From contig NZ_JAHHZF010000003.1 of the NCBI RefSeq assembly GCF_018729455.1, forward strand, positions 1 to 64,000: DNA of 64,000 nucleotides. Direction: 5' to 3'. Positions 9,189 through 18,016 of this stretch are shown piece after piece. Position 1 is the first letter of the stretch. Each line of letters starts with the position of its first letter. The translations under genes were made by a program, and so were the position numbers. The notes beneath the pieces are model-generated. The model had not been told where the DNA came from and did no database searches. It saw nothing but the letters and a program-made list of their open reading frames with translations. Source of the DNA: Prosthecodimorpha staleyi. GTDB lineage: Bacteria > Pseudomonadota > Alphaproteobacteria > Rhizobiales > Ancalomicrobiaceae.

Positions 9189-9211
9189 CGGCCGAGCCGC
9201 CGGGTCGGCCG
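9189..9211. terminator. putative bidirectional terminator
   Basis: A 7-bp stem (CGGCCGA paired with TCGGCCG) with a 9-base GC-rich loop lies between the convergent transporter and manC genes. No T tract is visible on either side, so termination strength is doubtful. Confidence 0.3.
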
Positions 9212-9223
9212 TGAGCCGGCCGC

Positions 9224-10639
9224 TCAGGTCCGCCGATAGTCGTCCTCGTAGCGGCGGATGTCGTCCTCGCCGAGATAGGGGCCGGACTGGACCTCGATGA
9301 TCTCGAGCGGGATGTGGCCGGGATTCTCCAGCCGGTGCACGGCGCCGAGCGGGATATAGATCGACTGGTTTTCGGTCAGGAGGCGGACATCGTCGCCGAC
9401 GGTGACCTGCGCGGTGCCGGAAACGACCACCCAATGCTCCGACCGGTGCAGATGGCTTTGCAGCGAGAGCTTGCCGCCGGGATGGACCGTGATCCGCTTG
9501 ACCTGGTAGCGCGTGCCGCGGTCGATCGATTCGAAATTGCCCCAGGGCCGGTAGGACATGCGGTGCTCGGTCGCCTCGCGGCGCCGGGCCGCGGTCAGCT
9601 GCTGCACCACCGACTTGACCTCTTCGGCACGGTCGCGCGCCGTCACCAGAACCGCATCCTTGGTGGTCACGACGACAACGTCGTCGAGGCCGATCACCGC
9701 GGTCAGCAGGTCCGGCGATCCGACATAGCAGTTGCGCGCGCCGACGAACACGGCCTCCCCGGACGCGGCGTTGCCGTCCGCATCCTTCTCGGCCAGTTCC
9801 CAGATCGCCGACCAGGCGCCGATATCCGACCAGGCGAAATCCGACGGCACCACGGCGGCGCGGTCGGTCTTCTCCATCACCGCATAGTCGACCGATTTCG
9901 CCGTCGCCTGCCCGAAGGCCTCGCCGTCGAGCCGCAGAAAGTCGAGATCGCGCGACGCCTTCTGCACAGCCTCCCGGACCGGTCCGGCGATGGTCGGCGC
10001 CAGCCGCGCCAGCTCGTCCAGGAAGACACGGGCGGAGAACAGGAAATTGCCGGAATTCCACAGATAGCCATCGGCGAGGTAACGCTCGGCGGTCGCAAGA
10101 TCCGGCTTCTCGACGAAGGCCGCGATGGCGTTGACGCCCTCGGCGCCCTCGACCGGCCGGCCCGGGCGGATATAGCCGTAGCCGGTCGCCGGCCGGTCCG
10201 GACGGATGCCGAAGGTCACGATCCGCCCCGCCTCCGCGGCGATCCGCCCCCGTTCGACATGGTCCCGGAAGGAGGCCGCGTCCGGAATGGCGTGGTCGGC
10301 GGCGAGGACCAGGACCAGCGCCGCGGGATCGCGCCGGAGCGCGATTTCCGCCGCCGCCGCGATCGCCGCGCAACTGTCGCGCCGCAAAGGCTCCAGCACG
10401 ATGTCGCCTTCGATGCCGAGCGCGCGCATCTGCTCGGCGACCAGGAAGCGATAGTCGGCACCGGTGATCACGATCGGTGCGCCGTAGCCGGCGCCGGCAA
10501 CCCGGCGGACCGTCGCCTGGAACAGCGAGTCCGATCCGACCAGGGTCAGGAACTGCTTCGGAAAACTGTCGCGCGAAGCCGGCCAGAGCCGCGAGCCGGA
10601 GCCGCCGCACAGGATGACGGGAATGATCGCTGCCACCAT
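9224..10639 (-). CDS. manC: mannose-1-phosphate guanylyltransferase / mannose-6-phosphate isomerase
   Basis: Bifunctional type II enzyme of 471 residues, the usual length. The N-terminal two thirds is a nucleotidyltransferase with CGGSGSRLWPASRDSFPKQF, the GDP-mannose pyrophosphorylase signature, and VEKPD. The C-terminal cupin (about residues 350-471) is the phosphomannose isomerase part with SLQSHLHRSEHWVVV and the metal-site histidines. It makes GDP-mannose for surface polysaccharides. The start at 10639 gives the family N terminus MVAAIIPVILCGGSGSR, whereas the longer frame to 10807 runs into manB. It lies 14 bases downstream of manB in the same operon. Confidence 0.94.
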   Translation of the reverse strand: MVAAIIPVILCGGSGSRLWPASRDSFPKQFLTLVGSDSLFQATVRRVAGAGYGAPIVITGADYRFLVAEQMRALGIEGDIVLEPLRRDSCAAIAAAAEIALRRDPAALVLVLAADHAIPDAASFRDHVERGRIAAEAGRIVTFGIRPDRPATGYGYIRPGRPVEGAEGVNAIAAFVEKPDLATAERYLADGYLWNSGNFLFSARVFLDELARLAPTIAGPVREAVQKASRDLDFLRLDGEAFGQATAKSVDYAVMEKTDRAAVVPSDFAWSDIGAWSAIWELAEKDADGNAASGEAVFVGARNCYVGSPDLLTAVIGLDDVVVVTTKDAVLVTARDRAEEVKSVVQQLTAARRREATEHRMSYRPWGNFESIDRGTRYQVKRITVHPGGKLSLQSHLHRSEHWVVVSGTAQVTVGDDVRLLTENQSIYIPLGAVHRLENPGHIPLEIIEVQSGPYLGEDDIRRYEDDYRRT

Positions 10640-10653
10640 TTGGGGGGCTCCGT

Positions 10654-12153
10654 TCAGAGAGACTGGTTGTAGGCGCCGACTTCCGGATTCTCGCGCAGCA
10701 CGGCATCGACGGCGCGGAAGATTTCGTGCATGCGCGCCTCCGAGACCGGGCTTTCGACCACCACCACCAGTTCCGGCTTGTTCGACGAAGCGCGCACCAG
10801 GCCCCAAGTCCCGTCGGCCGTGGTCACGCGAACCCCGTTGACGGTGACCAGATCGGTGATCGGCTGGCCGGCGACCGGTTCGCCGGCCGCCCGCATCGCC
10901 TCGAAACGGGCAACGACCCGCCGGGCCACGTCATATTTCACTTCGTCGGCGCAATGCGGCGACATGGTCGGCGACGACCAGGTCTTGGCGATGGCGCCCT
11001 TCAGGTCCGACATGCGCCGGGTCGGGTTGCGGTCGAGCATGTCGATGATGGCGATTGCCGAGACCAGGCCGTCGTCGTAGCCCCGACCGATCGGAGCGTT
11101 GAAGAAGTAGTGACCCGACTTCTCGAAGCCGGCGACGGCGCCGAGTTCGTTGACCCGCCGCTTGATGTAGGAATGCCCGGTCTTCCAGTAGTCGGTCGTC
11201 GCGCCATTCGCCTTCAGGACGGGATCGGTCATATAGAGACCGGTCGACTTCACGTCGACGACGAAGGTCGCCTGGGGGTAGAGCGCCGACAGGTCGCGCG
11301 CCAGCATGACGCCGACCTTGTCGGCGAAAATCTCGTCGCCGGTGTCGTCGATGACGCCGCAGCGGTCGCCGTCGCCGTCGAAGCCGAGCCCGACATCGGC
11401 GCCGTGCTCGAGCACCGCGTCGCGGATGGCATGGAGCATCTTCAGGTCTTCGGGGTTGGGATTGTAGCGCGGAAAGGAATGGTCGAGTTCGGTGTCGAGC
11501 GGCACCACCTCGCAGCCGATCGCCTCCAGCACCTGCGGCGCGAAGGCGCCGGCCGTGCCGTTGCCGCAGGCCGCCACCACCTTGAGCGGGCGCGTGATCT
11601 TCGGCCGGTCGGTCAGGTCGCGCATGTAGCGCTCGGCCAGGTCGGCGACGAAGACATAGGAGCCGCCGCCGCAAAGGTCGAAGGCCGCGGACAGCACGAT
11701 CTCCTTCAGCCGGCCCATCTCGTCGGGCCCGAAGGTGAGCGGACGGTTGGCGCCCATCTTGACGCCGGTCCAGCCATTCTCGTTGTGCGAGGCGGTGACC
11801 ATCGCGCAGGCCGGCACGTCGAGTTCGAACTGCGCGAAATAGGCCATCGGGGTGACGGCCAGGCCGATATCGTGCACCCGGCAGCCCGCCGCCATCAGGC
11901 CGGTGACCAGCGCCATCTTGATCGAGGCCGAATAGCTGCGGAAATCGTGTCCGGTGACGATTTCCCGCCGGATGCCCAATTGCCCAAGCAGGGTGCCGAG
12001 CCCCATGCCGAGCGCCTGCACGCCCATCAGGTTGAGCTCGGTCCCGAACAGCCAGCGCGCGTCATACTCGCGGAAGCCGGTCGGCTTCACCATCGGCTCG
12101 GACTCGAAGGCATAGGTGTTGGCAATCAGCTTCGGCCGGGGAATCGGGAACAT
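10654..12153 (-). CDS. manB: phosphomannomutase / phosphoglucomutase
   Basis: About 499 residues, an alpha-D-phosphohexomutase that interconverts hexose 6- and 1-phosphates to supply mannose-1-phosphate for ManC and possibly glucose-1-phosphate for RfbA. The phosphoserine loop is TASHNENGWTG, the metal-binding loop is FDGDGDRCG, and the substrate loop has FEKSGHYFF. The start is either the ATG at 12153 or a GTG four codons earlier (12165). The single GGAG site fits either. It forms a two-gene operon with manC, and there is no stronger candidate in the window for the glucose-1-phosphate step. Confidence 0.92.
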   Translation of the reverse strand: MFPIPRPKLIANTYAFESEPMVKPTGFREYDARWLFGTELNLMGVQALGMGLGTLLGQLGIRREIVTGHDFRSYSASIKMALVTGLMAAGCRVHDIGLAVTPMAYFAQFELDVPACAMVTASHNENGWTGVKMGANRPLTFGPDEMGRLKEIVLSAAFDLCGGGSYVFVADLAERYMRDLTDRPKITRPLKVVAACGNGTAGAFAPQVLEAIGCEVVPLDTELDHSFPRYNPNPEDLKMLHAIRDAVLEHGADVGLGFDGDGDRCGVIDDTGDEIFADKVGVMLARDLSALYPQATFVVDVKSTGLYMTDPVLKANGATTDYWKTGHSYIKRRVNELGAVAGFEKSGHYFFNAPIGRGYDDGLVSAIAIIDMLDRNPTRRMSDLKGAIAKTWSSPTMSPHCADEVKYDVARRVVARFEAMRAAGEPVAGQPITDLVTVNGVRVTTADGTWGLVRASSNKPELVVVVESPVSEARMHEIFRAVDAVLRENPEVGAYNQSL

Positions 12154-12410
12154 TTTCGATGGCACTCCGACGCAATACGGAAGGAACGGCAGGTGGGGCA
12201 GCCAGGACGCTCGACCGGAATCGAACGCGAGTCTCGGAACCAGACATGCGGCGACGGCAAAGCGACGCTCGTCCGCACGCGATTCCAGGACGATAGTCCA
12301 GCCACATGAAAGGACTGCTTACAACCCCGCCCGGGACGGCGTCCCGCGGTCAGGCCGTTAAGTCCGGCGGCTGCCGGACCCGGCATCGCCATCCTGCAGC
12401 GCCGCAGACC

Positions 12411-12800
12411 TCATCGTGCGATCGCCTGCGGCGTGCAGACGACCTCGGCCTCCTTGACGAAGCAGAGACTGATCTCGCCGGTCGTCCGGTTCAATCGGAA
12501 GACGCCCCATTCGGTCTCCCAGTTCGAGCCCTTCAGGTCGTAGTCGCCTGACGGCATCGCCCGCGCCCCCTCTCCCGGCGGGAAGCAGGCCATCGACCCG
12601 GCAGCACCGCCGCCGGCCTGATACTGGCAGGCGCCGACCGTGCCGGTGTAGCGGTCGAGCCAGTAGACCCTGTTCTGGTTGCTGACCGACGGCGAGGCGA
12701 ACACATATTCGGCCGCCGCCGGCCCGGCTGCGAGCATGGTCCCGGCCAGGGTCAGGACGCCCGCCAGAAGGCGACGGGATTGGATGCAGGGACTACCCAT
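12411..12800 (-). CDS. putative exported protein with a duplicated LDR-TG-C motif
   Basis: A 129-residue protein with a clear N-terminal signal peptide (hydrophobic stretch then AGPAAAEY). The mature part contains two similar units, VYWLDRYTGTVGAC and VFRLNRTTGEISLC, each an aromatic strand, a D/N-R, a TG turn and a cysteine, which suggests a small duplicated beta fold in the periplasm. The start at 12800 puts the signal peptide at the N terminus and has a GGAG upstream. It is transcribed divergently from the phosphatase gene that begins at 12869. Its function is unknown. Confidence 0.7.
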   Translation of the reverse strand: MGSPCIQSRRLLAGVLTLAGTMLAAGPAAAEYVFASPSVSNQNRVYWLDRYTGTVGACQYQAGGGAAGSMACFPPGEGARAMPSGDYDLKGSNWETEWGVFRLNRTTGEISLCFVKEAEVVCTPQAIAR

Positions 12801-12868
12801 CGACGCGATTCTCCGCTTCAACGCTGCCGGGCCCGAACCGGGCCGGCCGATTCGAAAGCCAGACCTTG

Positions 12869-13609
12869 ATGCACACCGGGCAGCCACCCCTTCTCGTCTT
12901 CGACCTCGACGGCACCCTGGTCGATACCGCTGCAGACTTGATGGCCACGCTCAACGCCCTGCTGGTGCGCGAAGGCCATCGTCCCCTGCCCTTTTCGGCG
13001 GTCGGGTCGCTGGTCGGCCAGGGCGCACGGGTCATGCTGGAACGGGGGCTCAGGGCAAACGGCGTCGAGGTCGAGGAGGCGGTGCTGGCCCGGCTCTTCG
13101 ACGATTTCCTGGAGCACTACAGCGCCAATATTGCGGCCGAGAGCCGGCCCTTTCCCGGCGTGCTCGACGCGATGGACCGCTTTGCGGCGGCAGGTTGGCG
13201 GATGGCGGTTTGCACCAACAAGATGGAGAGCCTGTCGCGGCGCCTGATCGGTGAACTCGGCCTGACCGACCGGTTCCATGCCATCTGCGGCGGCGACACC
13301 TTCACGGTGCGCAAGCCCGATCCGGCCCATCTGATCGGCACGATCGCGGCCGCCGGCGGCGACCCGCAGCGCAGCGTCATGATCGGCGACAGCCGGGCCG
13401 ACATCCTGGCGGCGCGCAATGCCGGCGTGCCGGTGGTCGCCGTGACCTTCGGCTACAGCGACGTTCCGGTCGCGGATTTCACGCCGGATCGGATCATCGA
13501 CGACTTCGCGGCGCTTTGGGAGGCGGTCCATGGCGTGGTCGGGACCGGTGCGCCGGTATCGGTCGCGGCCATCCGGCAGAGCCCGGCGGCCGGACCGGCG
13601 CGGGACTGA
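12869..13609 (+). CDS. gph: phosphoglycolate phosphatase, HAD family
   Basis: A 246-residue HAD-superfamily phosphatase. Motif I is FDLDGTLVDT with the nucleophilic Asp, motif II is the CTNK segment, motif III is the Lys in RKPDP, and motif IV is MIGDSRADILAA. The cap region and length match Gph, which removes 2-phosphoglycolate formed in DNA repair or by oxygenation reactions. The ATG at 12869 is preceded directly by an in-frame TTG (12866) that could also serve. The gene stands alone, divergent from the exported protein at 12411-12800. Confidence 0.85.
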   Translation: MHTGQPPLLVFDLDGTLVDTAADLMATLNALLVREGHRPLPFSAVGSLVGQGARVMLERGLRANGVEVEEAVLARLFDDFLEHYSANIAAESRPFPGVLDAMDRFAAAGWRMAVCTNKMESLSRRLIGELGLTDRFHAICGGDTFTVRKPDPAHLIGTIAAAGGDPQRSVMIGDSRADILAARNAGVPVVAVTFGYSDVPVADFTPDRIIDDFAALWEAVHGVVGTGAPVSVAAIRQSPAAGPARD

Positions 13610-13915
13610 ATACCCGTTCGGCGGGCACCGGAGCCGCCGGCCCGCGGCCCTGAACAGACGACTGCGCTGCCTGATCGGCCGGGCAATGCCTCCGGTCCGG
13701 AGCCCGACCGGTGCGGGCTGCCGGCCGGGCTCCGTCCAGAACCGGGCCGCGCAAAAAGTCCGGCCCGGCCATCCCGCGCGACACGGAAAGAACAGGCGAC
13801 CGGGCCGGCAAAGTCCTATTCCGGCAAGTCCAATTCCGCGCTCGCCCCCTTGCGGCGCATCATGTCGATCGATGCGCGCGGCGTCGCGGCGGCGTCGCGC
13901 CCAGGGGGGGATGGG
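13610..13915. other. intergenic region between convergent genes
   Basis: About 300 GC-rich bases between the convergent gph and small exported protein genes. Several imperfect GC hairpins occur around 13680-13790 (CCGGGCTCC and GGGCCGGCA blocks), but none has a T tract. No open frame with protein-like composition and no RNA gene was recognised. Confidence 0.4.
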
Positions 13916-14179
13916 TCAGCTCTTGCGGCCGGTCGTCTTCTCGGCATCGCGCACGGCGTCCATGCACTCGTCGAACTCGCCCTCGCCGAGTTCGCGGTTG
14001 GCGTCCTTCAACGCCTTCTTCAGGCGGGTCAGGACAGGAGCCGGCGGGTTCTTGGCGATCTCGGCCTTGATGAAGGCGATGCCCTTGGTGCAGGAGGCGA
14101 GATCGTCGGCGGCCAGCGCCGGGCCGGAGGCGATCAGCAAGGCCGCGACGACGAGCGCGGGACGGAGCATGGACGACAT
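13916..14179 (-). CDS. small exported helical protein, unknown
   Basis: An 87-residue protein with a signal peptide (MSSMLRPALVVAALLIASG, cleavage likely after ALA in PALAADD) and a mature charged alpha-helical domain of about 64 residues. Two cysteines, SCTKG and DECMD, could pair. A GGGGAAA site precedes the start. It lies 79 bases downstream of the cupredoxin-like gene on the same strand, so the two are likely co-transcribed and may act together in the periplasm. No family was recognised. Confidence 0.65.
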   Translation of the reverse strand: MSSMLRPALVVAALLIASGPALAADDLASCTKGIAFIKAEIAKNPPAPVLTRLKKALKDANRELGEGEFDECMDAVRDAEKTTGRKS

Positions 14180-14258
14180 CTGCGTTTCCCCTTTGATTTC
14201 GGATTTTTGTCTGTCGGGAGCCCCCGGCGGCCCGTGCCGCCGGAGCCCGGCCGGCCGA

Positions 14259-14714
14259 TCACTTCACGATGATCTTGCCGGTCATGCCCTTCTGCTCAAG
14301 ACCGCCGATGCGCCACTCGTAGGTGCCGGTCTTGATGGCCACGAAGGAGACTTCGATCGTGCCCTGGTCGTCGAACTCGAGCCAGGCCGGGCCGCCATTC
14401 ATGTGGACCTCGAGATCGTTGATGACGATCTGATCGCACCAGATGTTGCGGAAGAATTCCGGCGCCAGGAACTTCATCTCCTTGGGGCTCTTGGAGGTGA
14501 TCTGGAGCCGATAGGCCTTGCCGGTCTCGATGGTGATCTCGCGGTTCTCGACCGCATAGTCGTTGTCGGCGCCGTCGCCGAGCACGATCTCGGGCAGGAT
14601 CTCGCGACCCTTCATGAGATCGCCGGCGGCCTGCGCCGTCTGGGGCAGCACCGCTGCGGTCACGCCCGCCAAGGCGAGGCCGGCGGCAAGAAGGATGGTG
14701 TTGAGGCGGAACAC
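14259..14714 (-). CDS. exported cupredoxin-fold protein, copper ligands apparently missing
   Basis: A 151-residue protein starting at a GTG (14714) with a GGGAGAG site, a signal peptide ending TAQAAGD, and a C-terminal half that reads like a plastocyanin-type domain (YRLQITSKSP through GTYEWRIGG to GMTGKIIVK). In blue-copper proteins the segment before GM-x-G normally holds Cys and His ligands. Here it is YEWRIGGLEQKGM with neither, and the only cysteine is in NIWCDQ. It may be a structural or partner-binding cupredoxin fold and not an electron carrier. It probably forms an operon with the small exported protein downstream. Confidence 0.65.
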   Translation of the reverse strand: MFRLNTILLAAGLALAGVTAAVLPQTAQAAGDLMKGREILPEIVLGDGADNDYAVENREITIETGKAYRLQITSKSPKEMKFLAPEFFRNIWCDQIVINDLEVHMNGGPAWLEFDDQGTIEVSFVAIKTGTYEWRIGGLEQKGMTGKIIVK

Positions 14715-15000
14715 GGCGTCTCTCCCGATGTCGATCCGGCCTTCTCCCGGCCGGCAGGTCGGTCGGATCCCATCAGGCCTCCGGACCGGTCGAGAGCCGA
14801 TCTTGCAGGTTTCGAAGCGCGATGCACGCGCCGAAGACTGTGCGATTTCTAAGAGTTCGCCCGATACGGGCGCCAGGGGACGGCATCCCGCCGTCCCGGA
14901 GCACCAACCACCGCGCCGGCTTCTTAGAGAGCCCTCAGCGCGGCGATCGGTCACGGGCGGACCGCCCGATGTGGCGGGCGCCGCCGGGGCGGCAGTCGGT

Positions 15001-15918
15001 TCAGCGGCCCCAGGTCAGGGCGAGTGGCTGAACCTCGCGCGCCAGTTCCAGGAGGCCGGCGCGGGTGGCCGGATGCAGCGCTTCGAGCGGGTGGCGCACC
15101 GCGTCGGAGCGGATCACGCCGCCCTCCATCATCACCGCCTTGCAGGCCCGCAGGCCGCATTGCCGGTTCTCGTAGTTGATCAGCGGCAGGATGCGCGCAT
15201 AGAGCTGCCGCGCCTCGTCGCGGCGGCCTTCCCGATGGGCGATCACGACCGGGCGGATCAGGTCGGGCAGCAGCGCGCTCGCCATGGTGCCGGTCGCCCC
15301 GGCATCGAGATCGGCCATCAGGGTGATGGATTCCTCGCCGTCGAAGGGACCCACGATCGCCTGGCCGCCGAGCGCGATCAGCGTCCGCAGCTTGGCCGCA
15401 GCCCCCGGGCACTCGATCTTGTAATACTGCATCAGCGGCACCGCCTCGGCGATGCGCACCATCGCGGCCGCCGACAGGGTGACGCCGGAGAGCGGCGCGT
15501 CCTGCAGCATCAAGGGGATGCCGCAGGCATCGGCGATGCGGGCGAAATGCTCGATGACGGCGCCCTCGTCGGCGCGCAATGTGGCGCCGTGATAGGGCGG
15601 CATCAGCATGATCATCGCCGCCCCGGCCTCGGCCGCGGCCTTGGAGCGCGCCGCCGCGATCCGGGTCGAGAAATGGCTGCAGGTGACGATCACCGGCACC
15701 CGGCCGGCGACCTGCTCCATGCAGGTCGTCAGCAGGACCGACCGCTCGTCGTCGGTGAGCAGGAACTGTTCGGAGAAATTGGCCAGGATGCAGATGCCGT
15801 CGACACCCTGGTCGACCATGCAATCGATGACGCGGCGCATGCCGTCGAGATCGAGATCGCCATTGTCGTGGAACGGCGTCGGGGCGATCGGATACATGCC
15901 GGTATAGGGTTGGGCCAT
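15001..15918 (-). CDS. L-2-keto-3-deoxyarabonate dehydratase, DapA superfamily
   Basis: A 305-residue class I aldolase-fold protein. The Schiff-base lysine is K167 in YYKIECPG. Segments such as CILANFSEQF, TDDER, MPPYHGAT and QDAPLSG match what I remember of the Azospirillum brasilense enzyme of the oxidative L-arabinose pathway, which makes alpha-ketoglutarate semialdehyde. A related sugar-acid dehydratase is the main alternative, and ordinary DapA is unlikely because the DHDPS arginine/tyrosine context differs. No other arabinose genes adjoin it. It is a single gene 175 bases before the Mla operon end, and ChvE-GguAB at 27005-31121 could supply the sugar. Confidence 0.8.
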   Translation of the reverse strand: MAQPYTGMYPIAPTPFHDNGDLDLDGMRRVIDCMVDQGVDGICILANFSEQFLLTDDERSVLLTTCMEQVAGRVPVIVTCSHFSTRIAAARSKAAAEAGAAMIMLMPPYHGATLRADEGAVIEHFARIADACGIPLMLQDAPLSGVTLSAAAMVRIAEAVPLMQYYKIECPGAAAKLRTLIALGGQAIVGPFDGEESITLMADLDAGATGTMASALLPDLIRPVVIAHREGRRDEARQLYARILPLINYENRQCGLRACKAVMMEGGVIRSDAVRHPLEALHPATRAGLLELAREVQPLALTWGR

Positions 15919-16093
15919 CGGGTCTCCTCCGTGAACGTCCCCATTGCGGGGTTCTATTCCTCAGAGGATTGATAGCCCGGATTCGGCGCCGATGCGAGAC
16001 GGCGCCGGCGCGAAATCAAAAGGCGGCGCCCTGCCGGACGCCGCCTCGGAAACCGCAACGCCGGTCGACGGCGGGCCGGATGCGAACCGGCGT

Positions 16094-17218
16094 TCAGCCG
16101 GCCTCGTTGACCCAAACCACCAGATCGCCGACCAGCTTGCCGAAGGCATCGCTGAGCCCCTTCGCGGCCGGTTCCGGCTCGGCGGATTCGGCCGGCGCCT
16201 CGGAGCGGAAGATCCGGGCGGCGACGACCTGCCCCTCGCCGCTCTGCAGCTTGATCGACAGCTCGATCACCGCAGTCGGCTTGCCTTCGGTCGCGACCTG
16301 GAAATTGCGGATGTCGACCAGCATCGACAGGTCGGCGGTGCCGGCGTCGTTGCCCTTCTGGACATGGCCGAGATAGCCGGCATTCTCGAAGCTCTCGACC
16401 AGCTTGGCCTGCAAGAGCTTGGGCAGACTGTCGCTGAGCTGGCCTTCGGCCAGCGGCATGCGCTCGTTCGGCTTGGTGCTGAGCAGGATCTTCTGGGTGT
16501 CGAACACCACCAGCGCGCTCGGCTCCAACACGGCGAACTTCGCCGCCGGCGGCTTCTTCAGTTCGGCGAAGGTCTTCGGCGCCGCCAGGTCGTAGACCAC
16601 CGCCGGCTTCTTGTCCTTGCCGCCGCCGAGCATCTTGTCGAGGCTTTCGGCGATCGTATCGATGCGTCCGGCATTGCGGCCGAGGGCGTCCGAGAAGACG
16701 GAGATCTTGTTGACGATGTTGCTGAACGGCTCGGAATTGTCCGCCAGCAGCTTGTCCATGCGCCGCAGCACGCCGAGTGCCGACTGGGTCAGCGTCTCGC
16801 TCGCCGCCGCGCCGACCTCGAGCAGCGGCGGCCCGCCGCCGGGACCGGGCGTCAGCGCGGTGGTGGAGGTTCCGCTGCCGAGCAGGATGGCGGGCGAGCC
16901 CATCAGGCCCTGGGTCTCGACGACGACGCGGGTATCGGTCCGGATCGGCGTCGCGGTCGCCACGCCGATCAGCACGTCGATCTTTAGCGGATCGGCCGGA
17001 TCGTATCGCAGCGACTTGACCTCGCCGACCTTGATCCCGTTGAACATCACCGAAGAGCCGGCGCGCAGGCCCACGACCGAGCCTGAAAAACGGAGCCGAT
17101 ACTGGCTCTCCGCCCCGACGCCGCCGGTCGTGTGCAGCCAGAACACGAACAGGAAGGCGGCACCGATCACCGCCAGCGTGAAGGCGCCGATGATCCCGTA
17201 GCGGGCTTGCGTTTCCAT
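16094..17218 (-). CDS. MlaD/MCE protein fused to a PqiC-type auxiliary domain
   Basis: A 374-residue protein with one N-terminal membrane helix (about 8-30) and an MCE domain (about 40-120, FSGSVVGLRAGSSVMFNGIKVGEV). A linker predicted helical follows, then from about residue 205 an ABC-transport auxiliary lipoprotein domain (YDLAAP near its start, LVDIRNFQV and the closing VVWVNEAG). MlaD-type proteins form a hexameric periplasmic ring that passes phospholipids, and the auxiliary (YmbA/PqiC) domain is usually a separate outer-membrane lipoprotein. Here the lipobox is absent and the domain is tethered through the inner membrane helix. It is the last gene of mlaE-mlaF-mlaD, two bases after mlaF. 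Confidence 0.85.
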   Translation of the reverse strand: METQARYGIIGAFTLAVIGAAFLFVFWLHTTGGVGAESQYRLRFSGSVVGLRAGSSVMFNGIKVGEVKSLRYDPADPLKIDVLIGVATATPIRTDTRVVVETQGLMGSPAILLGSGTSTTALTPGPGGGPPLLEVGAAASETLTQSALGVLRRMDKLLADNSEPFSNIVNKISVFSDALGRNAGRIDTIAESLDKMLGGGKDKKPAVVYDLAAPKTFAELKKPPAAKFAVLEPSALVVFDTQKILLSTKPNERMPLAEGQLSDSLPKLLQAKLVESFENAGYLGHVQKGNDAGTADLSMLVDIRNFQVATEGKPTAVIELSIKLQSGEGQVVAARIFRSEAPAESAEPEPAAKGLSDAFGKLVGDLVVWVNEAG

Positions 17219-17220
17219 GG

Positions 17221-18012
17221 TCAGACCTCGGTCGCGGCGGCAGCGGAGAAGTGCAGGCTTGCCCGCTCGCCGCCGAAATAGGATTTCACCCAGGGATGAT
17301 CGCTCTCGTACATGGTGGCCAGCGGCCCGACCGTGACGATGCGCCCGTCCGACAGCACGGCGATGCGATCGCAGATCGTGCGCAGGCTGTCGAGATCATG
17401 CGTGACCATGAAGACGGTGAGCTTCAGGGTCGTCTGCAGGGTCCGGATCAGTTCGTCGAACTCGCCGGCCGAGATCGGATCCAGGCCGGAGGTCGGCTCG
17501 TCGAGGAAGACGATCTCGGGATCGAGCGCCAGCGCGCGGGCGAGCGCGACGCGCTTGGTCATGCCGCCGGAGAGTTCCGAGGGGAACTTGTCGAGATCGT
17601 CCGGACCGAGCCCGACCATCTCCAGCTTGGCGAGGGTCACCTCGTCCATCAGCCGCTGCGAAATGCCGAGATATTCGCGCATCGGGAACTGGACGTTCTG
17701 CCGGACGGTCAGCGACGAGAACAGGGCGCCGTGCTGGAACAGAACGCCCCAACGCCGCTCCAGGCCGCGCAGTTGCGCGTCCGATGCCCGGTCGATATCG
17801 GTTCCGAGCAGCACGACCTGACCCGACCGCTTTGGCACGAGGCCGATCATGGTCCGCAGGAAGACCGATTTGCCGCCGCCCGATGCCCCGACCACGCCGA
17901 GGATCTCGCCGCTGCGCACGTCGAGCGACAGTCGGTCCAGCACGGTGTGATCGCCGAAGCCGACGACGAGGTCGCGCACTGAGATTGCCGGGGTCGCTCC
18001 GCCGAGGCTCAT
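17221..18012 (-). CDS. mlaF: phospholipid/organic solvent ABC transporter ATPase MlaF
   Basis: A 263-residue ABC ATPase with Walker A GASGGGKS, signature LSGGMTKRVALARAL, Walker B and D-loop FLDEPTSGLD, and the H-loop MVTHDLDSL. The signature variant GGMTKR is characteristic of the Mla/Ttg2A subfamily, which powers lipid movement between the membranes through MlaE and the MCE protein. It sits between mlaE (4 bases) and the mlaD fusion (2 bases), so it is clearly one operon. Confidence 0.93.
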   Translation of the reverse strand: MSLGGATPAISVRDLVVGFGDHTVLDRLSLDVRSGEILGVVGASGGGKSVFLRTMIGLVPKRSGQVVLLGTDIDRASDAQLRGLERRWGVLFQHGALFSSLTVRQNVQFPMREYLGISQRLMDEVTLAKLEMVGLGPDDLDKFPSELSGGMTKRVALARALALDPEIVFLDEPTSGLDPISAGEFDELIRTLQTTLKLTVFMVTHDLDSLRTICDRIAVLSDGRIVTVGPLATMYESDHPWVKSYFGGERASLHFSAAAATEV

Positions 18013-18016
18013 GGGG

